Below, one piece after another: positions 22,214 through 32,320 of a stretch of DNA of 33,676 nt (within the stretch, counting starts at the first letter, position 1; the number at the start of each line of letters is the position of its first letter). A program made the position numbers and the translations under genes. Origin of the DNA: Akkermansiaceae bacterium (lineage in GTDB: Bacteria; Verrucomicrobiota; Verrucomicrobiia; Verrucomicrobiales; Akkermansiaceae); contig JAQXBQ010000004.1 in NCBI GenBank assembly GCA_029252325.1, positions 1 to 33,676 on the forward strand, given 5' to 3'. The notes under the pieces were generated by a model. The model searched no databases. It saw only the letters and a list, made by a program, of their open reading frames with translations, and had not been told where the DNA came from.

Positions 22214-24196
22214 TTACCAGAAGATAGCGTAGAGTGCGATGGTGGCAACAATAACGAGACCGCCGAGTAGTTTAGCTCCCTTGGATTCGTCCAGATTGAT
22301 TTCCTTGTTTTCTGGCAATGCCACGGGCTGCGGCATGGGCTTCACGATGGTGATGATGATACCTATGATAAGCACGATGAAGAAGCAAATCGCCATGCGA
22401 TCAAGGAAGGCGATTTCGGGGGAATACCACCAGCCGTTGCTGGTGATCCAATCACCGAGGAACCATTTGAAGGAGCCATAGGAAATGATGTTGGTCACGA
22501 TTCCGACAACACCAAACCAGCGTGGGGTGCGTGGTGAGAAGAATCCGAAGATGAATACGGCGAGGATACCAGGAGAGATGAATCCCTGAAATTCCTGAAT
22601 GTATTTGAAGATGCTTCCAAAGTTATCAAGTTTTGGTGCAACCAGAGCTGCGAGCAGAACAAAGATGACCACAAAGAACCGGCCGACTTGGACGAGTTTG
22701 TGAGAATCAGTTTCACCAGAGAACTTCGCATACAGATCCATCGTGGCGATGGTTGATGCGGAGTTGAGCATGGATGCTAGTGAGCTGATGACGGCCCCGC
22801 AGAGGGCAGCCAGGACGAACCATGAGATGAACGGGTGCGGTTTGATCAGGTTGCGAACGAGCACAGGGAAGGCGGAGTCATAGTCGTATCCTGCTAGCTT
22901 GGCTCCTTCTGTGAGGGATGCGTCTTTTTCACGGGCCTTATTGGATAGGTCGTTGATCATTGATGCCAGAACCACGGGGGAGGCGTCGGGGGCAATCTCT
23001 GCGGGAAGGCCTGCAAGAGATTTGTTGTGGTCAATGATACCGGCAACCAGTTCTGGCTGGAGTTTCACGAAGGCTTCGTTGACGACGATGGTTTCTTTCG
23101 CACCGATTTCCTCAAGTGCCCTGATGTTTTTCGCCGCTGCTGAGCTGTGCAGATCTGTGGAGAAAAGGTTGAAGGCTAGGATGCCGGGGATGACGACAAT
23201 GAAAGGAATGACCAGCTTAAGCATGGCGGCAAAGACGATACCCTTTTGACCTTCTGCAAGGGATTTTGATCCGAGGGTTCGTTGCACGATATATTGATTG
23301 AGACCCCAGTAGAAAAAGTTGGGAATCCAGAGGCCAATCAGCAGTGCGGTCCATGGAATGTCGGTGTCTTCCTTGGGACGGATCATGTGCATTTTTCCGC
23401 CTGAGCCGTTGGGCCCGTTTGCGGCTTCGGCTTCGCCTCGAACACCGTCGTTGAGCAGCTTGATGCGTTCCCAGGCTGAGGCGCCTTCGAGGTCAGCGGC
23501 GGTTGCTTCTGAGTTGGCGACCTTGGTAAGGATGAGCTCATCGGCAGGTCGATCGACGATGGTTTGGAAGGCAAACCACATGACAACGGCACCACCGACA
23601 ATGAGCGCGGCGCCCCAGATCAGGTCGGTCCAGGCGCAAGCCTTGAGTCCGCCGATAAAGACGTAGACGGCAGCAAAGCCGGCGATCAGCCAACACATTG
23701 CGGTCAGGTTGTTGATGATGGGAATGTCATTGTAGTATTCTGAGACGAACTTGGCCCCTGAGAAGATGACAGAAGAAGTAGTAACGAAGACGAGCGTGAC
23801 TATGGCGGGGATGGCCATGGCGAGACGGGCGACGCCGTCGAAGCGGTACTGGAGGAATTCTGGAATGGTGTAGAGGCCCGCCTTGAGGAACTTGGGAAGG
23901 AACCAGAATGCAACAAAGACGAGGGTGACGGCGGCCATCCACTCATAGGAGGCGATGGACATGCCAAGCCAGTTGGCAGCGGAGCCAGACATACCTACAA
24001 ACTGTTCTGTGGAAATATTGGCTGCGATCAGTGAGAAGCCGACCAGCCACCAAGTTAGGCCGCGGCCAGCGAGGAAGTAGTTAGCAGCGCCTTTTTTGTG
24101 TTCGCTGTCATCCCCATCCTTGGATTTCCAGATTCCAAGAGCAATAACGCCGACAACGGCGATGATAAACAGGGATACTTCGATAGTTGTGTTCAT
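22214..24196 (-). CDS. SGLT-like sodium/sugar symporter (SSS family)
   Basis: Polytopic Na+/solute symporter closest, as far as I can judge, to Vibrio vSGLT, so Na+-driven galactose or glucose uptake is likely; clustering with galM and galK supports galactose. Matching blocks include NYFLAGRGLTWW (39-50), LIAANISTEQFVGMSGS (56-72), IASYEWM (81-87), YWGLNQYIVQRTL (296-308), SSLASMLNSASTIATMD and YIQEFQGFISPGILAVF. N60, Q65 and E85 correspond to vSGLT N64, Q69 and E88, residues that line the sugar site. At 660 residues it is about 115 longer than vSGLT; most of the extra length is one hydrophilic insert (about 350-440) plus a Gly/Asn-rich loop (about 250-270). No Shine-Dalgarno; leader CAACTACCATACCT. 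Confidence 0.93.
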   Translation of the reverse strand: MNTTIEVSLFIIAVVGVIALGIWKSKDGDDSEHKKGAANYFLAGRGLTWWLVGFSLIAANISTEQFVGMSGSAANWLGMSIASYEWMAAVTLVFVAFWFLPKFLKAGLYTIPEFLQYRFDGVARLAMAIPAIVTLVFVTTSSVIFSGAKFVSEYYNDIPIINNLTAMCWLIAGFAAVYVFIGGLKACAWTDLIWGAALIVGGAVVMWFAFQTIVDRPADELILTKVANSEATAADLEGASAWERIKLLNDGVRGEAEAANGPNGSGGKMHMIRPKEDTDIPWTALLIGLWIPNFFYWGLNQYIVQRTLGSKSLAEGQKGIVFAAMLKLVIPFIVVIPGILAFNLFSTDLHSSAAAKNIRALEEIGAKETIVVNEAFVKLQPELVAGIIDHNKSLAGLPAEIAPDASPVVLASMINDLSNKAREKDASLTEGAKLAGYDYDSAFPVLVRNLIKPHPFISWFVLAALCGAVISSLASMLNSASTIATMDLYAKFSGETDSHKLVQVGRFFVVIFVLLAALVAPKLDNFGSIFKYIQEFQGFISPGILAVFIFGFFSPRTPRWFGVVGIVTNIISYGSFKWFLGDWITSNGWWYSPEIAFLDRMAICFFIVLIIGIIITIVKPMPQPVALPENKEINLDESKGAKLLGGLVIVATIALYAIFW

Positions 24197-24242
24197 AGGT
24201 ATGGTAGTTGTATTTGTGGGAGGAGGATATTTAGATCGGGAT

Positions 24243-25292
24243 TTAGGAGATCTTCCAGATTAGATCGTGGCGGTAGGTTTCACCGGGTTGCAGCACGACA
24301 GAAGGGAAATTAGGGTGATTTAGGGCATCTGGGAAGCCTTGAGTTTCCAAACAAAGTCCTGAACGATAGCCGAAGGGACTGGAGAGGTAATTTCCAGTGT
24401 AGAACTGGATGCCGGGCTGGTTGGTGAGGACTTCAAGGCTTCTGCCAGTGTCGGGGTGGTGAACGATAGCAGCGGTTTGGGGTTTGATGGTTTGATCGTG
24501 GTGGTCGCGCAGCACCATGCAGTGATCATAGCCGCCTGCGATGTGAAGGGCTTCGTAATCCGTCTGGATGTTTTTACCGATGAGCTGAGGGCGCGTGAAG
24601 TCCATCGGGGTGTCGGTAACAGAACGGATTTCCCCACTTGGTATCATGCCCGCATTGGTAGGCAGGAAATAATCGGCATGAATCTGAATCTGGTGGTCAG
24701 TGATCGGTGAGTTAAGCTCTCCACTAAGGTTCCAGTAAGTGTGGTTGATGAGATTGACAGGAGTGGCTTTATCGGTGGTGGCTTCGGCGTGCCAGCTGAG
24801 CTCGTTGTTGTCATTGAGCCAATAGGTCACGGTAACGTCGAGGTTTCCCGGGTAGCCTTCATCTCCATCAGGGGAGTGAAGCGTGAGTCGCACGCCATGA
24901 CGTTCTCCGTCTTCGAGTAATTCCCCTTGCCAAAGCCTAGTGTGGAATCCAGTAGGGCCTCCGTGTAGGTGGCAGGGGATGTCTGCGGGTGCGTTATTGG
25001 TGGCCAGTGTGTAGCGGATCTGGCCGATATTAAATTCACCGTGAGCGATGCGGTTGCCGAAACGGCCGCAGCTAGCGCCCAGATAGTAGGCCGAGTTATC
25101 TTGCCAGCCTTGAAAGCTATCATGCGAGATGGTGAGTTCCTGCTCACTAGCATCATTGACCCAAATAACACTGGTCAGATGGGCCCCAAGTTCGCTGACC
25201 TTTGCTTGTAAGCCATTGGCACTTTTGAGCGTGAAAAGACGAACGTTTAAGCCATCAATTTCACCATGAATGTCAGAGAACGAAGTGGGCAT
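24243..25292 (-). CDS. galM: Aldose 1-epimerase (galactose mutarotase)
   Basis: Interconverts beta- and alpha-galactose so that GalK receives the alpha anomer; may also act on glucose. 349 residues from the ATG at 25292 (MPTSFSDIHGEIDG); an in-frame upstream ATG at 25370 would add 26 residues without family support. Motifs: CGRFGNRIAHGEF, CHLHGGPTGFH (catalytic-site His), NLINHTYWNLSG and the C-terminal LETQGFPDALNHPNFPS with the catalytic Glu. No signal peptide is clear with this start, so cytosolic. First gene of the galM-symporter-galK-phosphatase unit; its promoter should lie in 25293-25458, a stretch shared with divergent tRNA-Leu. Confidence 0.94.
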   Translation of the reverse strand: MPTSFSDIHGEIDGLNVRLFTLKSANGLQAKVSELGAHLTSVIWVNDASEQELTISHDSFQGWQDNSAYYLGASCGRFGNRIAHGEFNIGQIRYTLATNNAPADIPCHLHGGPTGFHTRLWQGELLEDGERHGVRLTLHSPDGDEGYPGNLDVTVTYWLNDNNELSWHAEATTDKATPVNLINHTYWNLSGELNSPITDHQIQIHADYFLPTNAGMIPSGEIRSVTDTPMDFTRPQLIGKNIQTDYEALHIAGGYDHCMVLRDHHDQTIKPQTAAIVHHPDTGRSLEVLTNQPGIQFYTGNYLSSPFGYRSGLCLETQGFPDALNHPNFPSVVLQPGETYRHDLIWKIS

Positions 25293-25414
25293 TACAGAAC
25301 AAGCTGTTTTTACAGTAATTAAAGGGTGATAAAAGTAAAAAAGTCTGCTGGTGAGGATGGCTGAGCACACCGATACCGAGAGCGTGATGGGGGCGGAATC
25401 TGTAAAAATCGTAG

Positions 25415-25443
25415 TTGCAATTTTCCATCCTTACTGCTTCATT
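25415..25443 (+). promoter_or_regulatory. Weak candidate promoter for tRNA-Leu
   Basis: TTGCAA (25415-25420), 17-bp spacer, TTCATT (25438-25443); initiation would fall about 9 nt before the mature tRNA end. The -10 match is poor (3 of 6). Confidence 0.25.
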
Positions 25444-25458
25444 TCGCCCGTCTTCAGT

Positions 25459-25545
25459 GCGCGCGTGGCGGAATTGGTAGACGCGCATGATTCAGGTTCA
25501 TGTGGGGGCAACCCTGTGGAGGTTCGATTCCTCTCGCGCGCACCA
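25459..25545 (+). tRNA. tRNA-Leu (anticodon CAG)
   Basis: 87-nt class II tRNA. Acceptor GCGCGCG (25459-25465) pairs with CGCGCGC (25535-25541), then A73 and an encoded CCA. The D arm contains AATTGGTAGAC, typical of Leu. The anticodon stem CATGA/TCATG encloses TTCAGGT, giving anticodon CAG for CUG codons. A long variable arm (GGGGG CAA CCCTG) and T-loop TTCGATT follow. No clear terminator is seen downstream on the plus strand. Confidence 0.96.
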
Positions 25546-25687
25546 TTGAAGATTGCCCTTGTTCTGGAAAATTATTTTCAGCGCTTCCTGTAGTGATATT
25601 AGCTGAGCTCACTGAATTGTCTCGGTGCTATGTGGTTAGTTTTTCACACGCTTCATCGGTTTGTTGATCAGGCTATTATGTGCTAAC

Positions 25688-25719
25688 AAAAAAGGGCTCC
25701 TGATGACAGGAACCCCTTT
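25688..25719 (-). terminator. Rho-independent terminator after gltD
   Basis: On the minus strand GGGTTCCTG (25715-25707) pairs with CAGGAGCCC (25702-25694) with one T-G pair, loop TCAT, then six T (25693-25688). An AAA/TTT extension past a bulged G lengthens the stem. It starts 27 nt after the gltD stop (last base of the gene at 25742). Confidence 0.9.
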
Positions 25720-25741
25720 ATAAATGTGTTGTAGTGATGAT

Positions 25742-27238
25742 TTACGGCAATTGGGTAGAGCCCATCAAATAGCGGTCGCACTCTCGTGCTGCACCACGGC
25801 CTTCGTTGATCGCCCAGACGACGAGCGACTGGCCACGTCGCATGTCTCCAGCAGCAAAAACGCCTTCTACGTTGGTCGTGTAGACTTCATGATCTGCTTT
25901 GACGTTTGAGCGGTTATCAGTATCAAGTTTGAATTGATCGATGATTTTCTCCTCAGGCCCGAGGAATCCCATGGCGAGGAGAATGAGCTGAGCATCGAGT
26001 GTGCGAAGTGTGCCATCAGTTTCCTTAGGGGCGAACTGGCCTTGCTCATTTTTTTCCCAGGTGATGTCGACGATTTGAAGTCCTGTTACGTTGCCCTCTT
26101 CATCTTTGAGGATCTCCTTCGTCATAACGAGGTAACTACGTGGGTCTGCACCCTGAGTTGCTTCGGCCTCTTGTTGACCGTAGTCCATTTTGTAGACTTT
26201 TGGCCATTCTGGCCAAGGGTTGTTGGCAGCTCGCTCAGCTGGAGGCTGGGGCATGATTTCTAGTTGAATAACATTTTTACAGCCTTGGCGAATACTAGTG
26301 CCTACGCAGTCAGTGCCTGTATCACCGCCACCAATGACGATGACCTCTTTGCCAGTGGCATTGAGATCTGGGTTAGTTCCGTCGAAGTTATGGTCCAGCT
26401 GATACTGTGTATTTGTGGTGAGGAATTCCATGGCTTGGTAGACGCCATTGGCGTCACGTCCATCGATAGGAAGATCTCTAGCCTTGGTAGCACCACAGCA
26501 AAGAATGACTGAATCAAACTCATTTCGAAGCTTGGCGGGAGTCCACTCGTTACTTTCTGAGACGAACACATTACATTTAAACTCAATGCCTTCATCTTCC
26601 ATGAGTTTGATGCGGCGATCGACGATTTCGTTCTTGTCGAGCTTCATGTTTGGGATGCCATACATGAGTAGTCCTCCGGGACGGTCCGCGCGCTCGAATA
26701 CAGTTACTTTGTGACCAGCCTGATTGAGCTGATCTGCAGCCGCTAGACCAGCAGGTCCTGACCCAACGACGGCGACGGTTTTGCCGGTGCGCTCTGCTGG
26801 TGGGTTTGGAGTGAGTAGGTTGTTGTCCCAACCATGATCGATGATAGAGCATTCGATATTTTTGATGGTCACAGGTGGCTCAATTACGCCAAGCACACAA
26901 GAGCCCTCGCATGGAGCAGGGCATACCCGCCCAGTGAATTCTGGGAAGTTGTTGGTTTTGCGCAGGCGCTGCAGAGCTTCGTCCCAGCGATCTCTGTAGA
27001 TGAGATCATTGAATTCGGGGATGAGGTTGTTGATTGGGCAGCCACTTGCCATACCACTGATGTTGATGCCGGTATGGCAGTATGGCACGCCGCAGTCCAT
27101 ACAACGCGAAGCCTGCTTTTTGAGAGCGCCGTCATTGCCATGGTCGTGGATCTCTTTCCAATCCTTAATACGTTCGAGTGGTGAGCGATCCGGTATGGTC
27201 GCGCGTTCAAATTCTAAAAATCCTGTTGGTTTTCCCAT
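25742..27238 (-). CDS. gltD: Glutamate synthase small subunit (GltD)
   Basis: FAD- and NAD(P)H-dependent half of GOGAT that feeds electrons to GltB for 2-oxoglutarate + glutamine to two glutamate. 498 residues. The N-terminal Fe-S domain carries cysteines in [12 protein letters not shown] (45-56), SGCPINN and [12 protein letters not shown]. The first dinucleotide fold is [17 protein letters not shown], followed by [15 protein letters not shown]. The second fold is [16 protein letters not shown], and the final FAD motif is [19 protein letters not shown]. Leader AACTCTACTAGAA before ATG. It lies 48 bp after gltB and ends at a strong terminator. Confidence 0.97.
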   Translation of the reverse strand: MGKPTGFLEFERATIPDRSPLERIKDWKEIHDHGNDGALKKQASRCMDCGVPYCHTGINISGMASGCPINNLIPEFNDLIYRDRWDEALQRLRKTNNFPEFTGRVCPAPCEGSCVLGVIEPPVTIKNIECSIIDHGWDNNLLTPNPPAERTGKTVAVVGSGPAGLAAADQLNQAGHKVTVFERADRPGGLLMYGIPNMKLDKNEIVDRRIKLMEDEGIEFKCNVFVSESNEWTPAKLRNEFDSVILCCGATKARDLPIDGRDANGVYQAMEFLTTNTQYQLDHNFDGTNPDLNATGKEVIVIGGGDTGTDCVGTSIRQGCKNVIQLEIMPQPPAERAANNPWPEWPKVYKMDYGQQEAEATQGADPRSYLVMTKEILKDEEGNVTGLQIVDITWEKNEQGQFAPKETDGTLRTLDAQLILLAMGFLGPEEKIIDQFKLDTDNRSNVKADHEVYTTNVEGVFAAGDMRRGQSLVVWAINEGRGAARECDRYLMGSTQLP

Positions 27239-27286
27239 TTCTAGTAGAGTTAGTTTTAAGTTGTTTCGTATGAATGAGCGGAACGG

Positions 27287-30200
27287 TTAGTTTCCGACTT
27301 TCGCGTTTTCTTTGAACGCGGCTAGGATGGCGTCGTCACCCTCTAGACCGCTCTCTTCAGCGCGTTTGAGTGCATTGAGCACACGTTCGTAATCTGCGGG
27401 CATGACTTTGAGGAATTTAGCAGATTCCTCTTCCCAGTTGTCGAGAATACGGCTGCCCTTGACGCTGCCTGTGTAATCGATATGTTTTTGAATGCGAGCT
27501 TTGACCTCGTCGATTTCTTCAGAGTTACACTCGATCAATGGGTAGAGATTAACCATAGCTCGGTTGAGTTTTGATTCGAAGTCGCCGTGTTCGTTATAAA
27601 TGTAAGCGACACCACCACTCATGCCAGCACCGAAGTTGCGGCCAGTGCTGCCTAGGCAGGTGACAGATCCTCCAGTCATGTATTCGCAGGCGTGATCGCC
27701 AACACCTTCGACAACGGCATGGACACCTGAGTTGCGCACGCAGAAGCGTTCGCCTGCAACACCCGCCATGTAGGCTTCGCCAGATGTGGCGCCATAGAAG
27801 GCAACGTTTCCGACGATGATGTTCTGGTCAGCGACGAGCTCTGGGGGAGAGCACTTCGGTGGGTAGACGATGATTTTGGCTCCACAAACACCTTTGCCAA
27901 TGTAGTCGTTAGCATCGCCCTCGAGTTCGAATGTCATGCCTTTGGTGCAAAATGCTCCCAGGCTTTGACCAGCAGAGCCGTTGAACTTAAGATGGATGGT
28001 GTCTTCTGGAAGGCCTGCGGCACCGTGTCGGCGAGTTATTTCAGAACCTGTGATGGTTCCGACAACCCGGTTGACGTTGATGATATCGAGCTCGGCATGA
28101 ACTTTTTCGTAGTTTTCGATCGCTGGACGGCACAGATCGAGGATCGTGGTGTTGTCCAATGCTCGATCAAGCAAGTGGTCCTGCTCTTGCGTAGCAAAGG
28201 TGCCTACTTCGTCACCAACCTTCGGGCGGTAGAGTATTTTAGAATAGTCTAAGCCCTTGGCTTTCCAGTGATCGACAGCGGAATGCATTTCTAGGAGATC
28301 GCAACGACCAACCATTTCATTGATGGAGCGGAAGCCTAGCTGGGCCATTAGTTCACGAATTTCTTCTGCTACAAAGTTCATGTAGTTGACGACGTTTTCA
28401 ACAGCTCCGTTAAATTTGGCTCGAAGAACCTCGTTTTGGGTGGCGATGCCGACTGGGCATGTGTTCTTATGGCAAACACGCATCATGATACAGCCTAGAG
28501 TCACAAGGGGGGCGGTGGCGAAGCCAAATTCCTCAGCTCCTAGGAGCGCTCCGATGACAACATCACGACCAGTTTTTAGCTGTCCGTCAGTTTCTAGAAT
28601 AACCCGGCTGCGCAGATTGTTGAGCAGTAAGGTTTGATTGGTTTCAGCAAGACCAAGCTCCCATGGAGAGCCGGCATGTTGGATGGAGGATCGAGGACTG
28701 GCCCCGGTGCCGCCATCGTGACCGGAAATCAGAATGACGTCAGCTTTAGCTTTTGCTACACCGGCAGCGATGGTTCCGACTCCGACTTCGGAGACGAGTT
28801 TCACATTGATACGTGCCTCTGTGTTGGCGTTTTTGAGGTCGTGAATGAGCTCAGCCATGTCCTCAATGGAGTAGATATCGTGGTGCGGAGGAGGGGAGAT
28901 TAGTCCTACACCCGGAGTGGTTCCACGCACCTTGGCGATGGCTGGTAGCACCTTGTGGCCGGGTAATTCACCACCTTCACCAGGTTTAGCACCTTGAGAG
29001 ATTTTGATCTGAATTTCACGTGCATTTACCAAGTAGTCAGAGGTGACGCCGAAACGGCCGCTGGCTACCTGCTTGATGGCACTTTTCTTGGAGTCGCCTC
29101 TTTCATTGGTCCAGGTGAATCGATAAGGATCTTCGCCACCTTCTCCGGTGTTGGATTTGCCGCCGAGGCGGTTCATGGCTACGGCAAGTGCTTCGTGAGC
29201 TTCCTTTGAAATCGAGCCATAGGACATAGCTCCAGTTTTGAAGCGTTTAACGATTTCGCTGGCTGGTTCAACTTCGTCTATAGGTATAGATTTGTTTGAG
29301 TCGAATTTGAAATCCATCAGGCCACGCAATGTGCAAAGTCCTTTTGACTGCTCATCGATGAGGTCGGAATACTGACGGAAGACTGCCATGTCACCCATTC
29401 TCGTAGATTGCTGCAAGAGGTGAATTGCTTGAGGGCTAAAGAGGTGACGTTCACCATCGGCACGCCACTGGTAGACGCCGCCGGCATCGAGGGCATCATT
29501 CTCGGTTTCACGATCTTTATAGGCATCATGGTGGCGGAGTTTGACCTCGCGAGAAATAATGCCGAGGCCAATTCCCTTAACGCGCGACGTTGTGCGAGTG
29601 AAGTATCGGTCGATAACCTCGTTGTTGAGTCCAATGCATTCAAATATCTGAGCGCCACGGTAGCTTGCCACTGTCGAGATGCCCATTTTTGACATGGTTT
29701 TGATAACACCTTTAATTGATGCTTTGAGGTATTTTTTGACCGCATCATCATGTTCCATTTCAAGCTCACCATCATTGGTCATTTGAGCAAGAGTATCGAT
29801 GGCGAGATATGGGTTGATGACGTCACAACCATATCCTAACAATACGGCGAAATGGTGAACCTCACGTGGCTCGCCAGACTCGAGTATGATTGATACTTTA
29901 GTGCGTGTGCCTTGTCGGATGAGGTGGTGGTGTAGGCCAGCTACTGCAAGTAATGCAGGAATTGGAGCGTTCTTCTGATTCATTCCGCGGTCGGATAAAA
30001 TCAGAACGTTGTCACCGTGAAGGATTGAGGTGTCAGCTGCCTTGAAGAGCTTGTCGAGAGCGAGCTTGAGTGATTCTCCGGATAGGGAATCGATGTCTTC
30101 TGTTAGGTCTGTGGCTTCTGGGTTGTCAGCGTGTCCGGGTAGCTGGCCGGCAGCAAGTCCTGCCTCAGCTTTATCGGGCACGTAAAGAATGGGTAGGGTC

Positions 30201-31993
30201 TCAGATTGGAACCCATCGAGGTCAATGTCGCGGAGGCTCGCTAGCTGATGGTTGTCGATGATGGGGCTTTCGAGTCTAACCATTCGGCAGTTTTCTGGCC
30301 CTGGGTGAAGAATATCACTCTCTGAACCAACGAAGGTCACGCTCGATGTGATGAGTTCTTCACGGATAGGATCGATAGCAGGGTTGGTAACCTGAGCGAA
30401 AAGTTGCCTGAAGTAGTTGTAGAGTAGCTGCGGCTTGTCGGACAAGACCGCAATAGGGGTATCGTTGCCCATTGCTCCCAGTGGCTGGTTGCCAGTGAGT
30501 GCTGTTGGGGCAAGGATTTGACGCTTGTCCTCAAAGGTGTAGCCAAAGGCGCGATTGCGTTGAACGAGGTCATGACCTGTGATCGCTGGCTTTACGGCGC
30601 CATTTGCTAAGTCGCCAAAGAAGACACGGTTTTTCTCAAGCCAGTCGCCGTATGGCTTGGTTTGAGCTACGTCTTCTTTTACTTCGGCGTCGTCAATGAT
30701 GCGGCCTTTTTCGGTGTCGACGAGGAACATGCGACCTGGCTCTAGGCGACCTTTTTTGATAACGGTAGCGGGGTCAACTTTGAGTACGCCTACTTCGGAT
30801 GCCATGATGACGAGGTCGTCATTGGTGACATAGTAGCGCGAGGGTCGGAGGCCGTTACGGTCAAGGATAGCTCCGATGGAAATACCATCACAGAAAGCAA
30901 TGGATGCGGGGCCGTCCCAAGGCTCCATGAGCGTAGCATTGTATTCGTAAAATGCTTTCTTGGAATCACTCATGTGCTGATGATTTTCCCATGGTTCTGG
31001 GATCATCATCATGACAGCCTCGGGCAATGTTCTGCCCGATAGAACAAGGAACTCGAGGCAGTTATCAAACATGGCGGAATCAGAGCCGTCGTCACGAATG
31101 ATTGGCAGAAGCTTGTCGAGGTCTTTTCCTAACACACCGCTGGAGAGTAGCTTTTGCCGTGCCTGCATCCAGTTGGCATTGCCGCGCATTGTGTTGATCT
31201 CACCATTGTGAGACATGTAGCGGAATGGCTGGGCTCTTGGCCAACTTGGGAATGTATTAGTGCTGAAGCGTGAGTGGACAAGTGCCATGGCTGATTCCAT
31301 GTCCTTGTGCTGTAAGTCGGGGAAGTAGTCTTTAAGCTGCCATGTAGTCAGCATGCCTTTGTAGACAATAGTGCGAGCGGATAGAGTAACGGTGTAGAAG
31401 GACTCTGAGCCGCTGGTTGTGCAGTAGCGGACAGCTTGAGAGCTTCTCCGGCGAATCACGTATAGCTTGCGCTCGAAGTCGAGGTCGTCGGTGATTTCTG
31501 CGGAGCGAGCGATGAAGATTTGCTTCATCATTGGCTCACATGCACGAGAAGCCTTGCCCAGTATGTCACTGTTTGTTGGGACATCACGCCAGCCGAGCAC
31601 GCTCTGGCCTTCTTTTTTGACAATTTTCTCGTAAGTCTCGATGGCTGCAGCTGATTCTTCAGGGTCTTTGGAGAGGTTGACGAAGCCAACAGCATACTGG
31701 CCTTCATCTGGCAGTTCAAAGCCGAGCTCGCTGGTGGCTGTTTTAAAGAACTTGTGAGGAAGCTGGAAAAAGAGGCCTGCTCCGTCTCCTGTGGCTGCAT
31801 CGAAGCCACAACCACCACGGTGGTCCATGCATACATTCATGTCTAGTGCGCCCTTGATGATGTCATGAGACTTCTTGCCCTTGAGGTGACATAGAAATCC
31901 CACTCCGCATGAGTCGTGTTCGTTGTCAGGGTCATAGAGGCCCTGAGCTACTGGCATTCCGTTTACTTTCTCTGATTTAATATGATTCGACAT
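27287..31993 (-). CDS. gltB: Glutamate synthase large subunit (GltB)
   Basis: Large GOGAT subunit: an N-terminal glutaminase passes ammonia through a tunnel to an FMN site. With the ATG at 31993 it has 1568 residues. The catalytic Cys29 in HDSCGVGF becomes the N-terminus after removal of a 28-residue propeptide; the ATG at 31957 ([10 protein letters not shown]) is an equally possible start, and an upstream extension to 32092 is unlikely. The class II glutaminase domain is followed by the central domain, the FMN/synthase domain ([37 protein letters not shown]) and the 3Fe-4S cysteines C-x5-C-x4-C in [20 protein letters not shown]. The C-terminal beta-helix domain has [10 protein letters not shown] and GKGVCGAKI repeats. 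gltD follows after 48 bp. Confidence 0.96.
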   Translation of the reverse strand: MSNHIKSEKVNGMPVAQGLYDPDNEHDSCGVGFLCHLKGKKSHDIIKGALDMNVCMDHRGGCGFDAATGDGAGLFFQLPHKFFKTATSELGFELPDEGQYAVGFVNLSKDPEESAAAIETYEKIVKKEGQSVLGWRDVPTNSDILGKASRACEPMMKQIFIARSAEITDDLDFERKLYVIRRRSSQAVRYCTTSGSESFYTVTLSARTIVYKGMLTTWQLKDYFPDLQHKDMESAMALVHSRFSTNTFPSWPRAQPFRYMSHNGEINTMRGNANWMQARQKLLSSGVLGKDLDKLLPIIRDDGSDSAMFDNCLEFLVLSGRTLPEAVMMMIPEPWENHQHMSDSKKAFYEYNATLMEPWDGPASIAFCDGISIGAILDRNGLRPSRYYVTNDDLVIMASEVGVLKVDPATVIKKGRLEPGRMFLVDTEKGRIIDDAEVKEDVAQTKPYGDWLEKNRVFFGDLANGAVKPAITGHDLVQRNRAFGYTFEDKRQILAPTALTGNQPLGAMGNDTPIAVLSDKPQLLYNYFRQLFAQVTNPAIDPIREELITSSVTFVGSESDILHPGPENCRMVRLESPIIDNHQLASLRDIDLDGFQSETLPILYVPDKAEAGLAAGQLPGHADNPEATDLTEDIDSLSGESLKLALDKLFKAADTSILHGDNVLILSDRGMNQKNAPIPALLAVAGLHHHLIRQGTRTKVSIILESGEPREVHHFAVLLGYGCDVINPYLAIDTLAQMTNDGELEMEHDDAVKKYLKASIKGVIKTMSKMGISTVASYRGAQIFECIGLNNEVIDRYFTRTTSRVKGIGLGIISREVKLRHHDAYKDRETENDALDAGGVYQWRADGERHLFSPQAIHLLQQSTRMGDMAVFRQYSDLIDEQSKGLCTLRGLMDFKFDSNKSIPIDEVEPASEIVKRFKTGAMSYGSISKEAHEALAVAMNRLGGKSNTGEGGEDPYRFTWTNERGDSKKSAIKQVASGRFGVTSDYLVNAREIQIKISQGAKPGEGGELPGHKVLPAIAKVRGTTPGVGLISPPPHHDIYSIEDMAELIHDLKNANTEARINVKLVSEVGVGTIAAGVAKAKADVILISGHDGGTGASPRSSIQHAGSPWELGLAETNQTLLLNNLRSRVILETDGQLKTGRDVVIGALLGAEEFGFATAPLVTLGCIMMRVCHKNTCPVGIATQNEVLRAKFNGAVENVVNYMNFVAEEIRELMAQLGFRSINEMVGRCDLLEMHSAVDHWKAKGLDYSKILYRPKVGDEVGTFATQEQDHLLDRALDNTTILDLCRPAIENYEKVHAELDIINVNRVVGTITGSEITRRHGAAGLPEDTIHLKFNGSAGQSLGAFCTKGMTFELEGDANDYIGKGVCGAKIIVYPPKCSPPELVADQNIIVGNVAFYGATSGEAYMAGVAGERFCVRNSGVHAVVEGVGDHACEYMTGGSVTCLGSTGRNFGAGMSGGVAYIYNEHGDFESKLNRAMVNLYPLIECNSEEIDEVKARIQKHIDYTGSVKGSRILDNWEEESAKFLKVMPADYERVLNALKRAEESGLEGDDAILAAFKENAKVGN

Positions 31994-32047
31994 GAGTGAG
32001 TATAATTTGAATTTCTCGGCTTGTTGCGAGTGTTTGTGATGGATCTG

Positions 32048-32063
32048 GCAATGCAGGCATTGC
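32048..32063. promoter_or_regulatory. Perfect 7-bp dyad in the gltB leader, possible operator
   Basis: GCAATGC-AG-GCATTGC, 55 bp upstream of the gltB ATG at 31993. The symmetry and place suit a dimeric regulator of nitrogen assimilation or an RNA hairpin, but the sequence does not match the NtcA, TnrA or GltC sites that I know. Confidence 0.4.
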
Positions 32064-32237
32064 ACGTGGTGATTCTTAAGCTTTGTCTGCAATAGAGCCT
32101 CCTATGAGTCCGACGCGCACAGATCTATAATCCAAAATGATCTGCCCGCAACATTTTGGTTAAAAAAAATTCACAAGTATAGACGAAATTCCATTATGAC
32201 ACGAGATTTAGGGGCTTCATGGTGCTTGTTATCGCAA

Positions 32238-32243
32238 TATAAT
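32238..32243 (+). promoter_or_regulatory. Possible -10 hexamer for purD
   Basis: Consensus TATAAT 77 bp before the purD ATG; no convincing -35 hexamer lies 16-18 bp upstream, so support is weak. Confidence 0.3.
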
Positions 32244-32320
32244 GCATATGCTGGCAAAAAATAGCTGATTTTGCTCAGAAACACTTGCGTGAGCGCACGC
32301 ACTCAGCTTCATTTGCGGCG

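Larger units (their letters stand above)
31994..32320. promoter_or_regulatory. Intergenic region between gltB and purD (divergent promoters)
   Basis: 327 bp with no convincing gene; the open frame extending from gltB to 32092 is a start artefact. It should hold the promoters of both genes. Visible elements are the dyad at 32048-32063, an AT-rich block with a run of eight A (32162-32169), a TATAAT (32238-32243) facing purD without a good -35, and a short GCGTG/CACGC hairpin just before the purD start. Confidence 0.6.

Noticed and set aside
25312-25323. CTGTAAAAACAG palindrome in front of galM (minus strand) as an SOS or gal operator
   Set aside because: Spacing does not match LexA sites and four-base arms are too short to support an operator.
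31994-32092. Extra N-terminal residues for GltB up to 32092
   Set aside because: Rich in His/Gln/Cys without family match and covering the dyad and likely promoter; internal ATGs give a normal propeptide.
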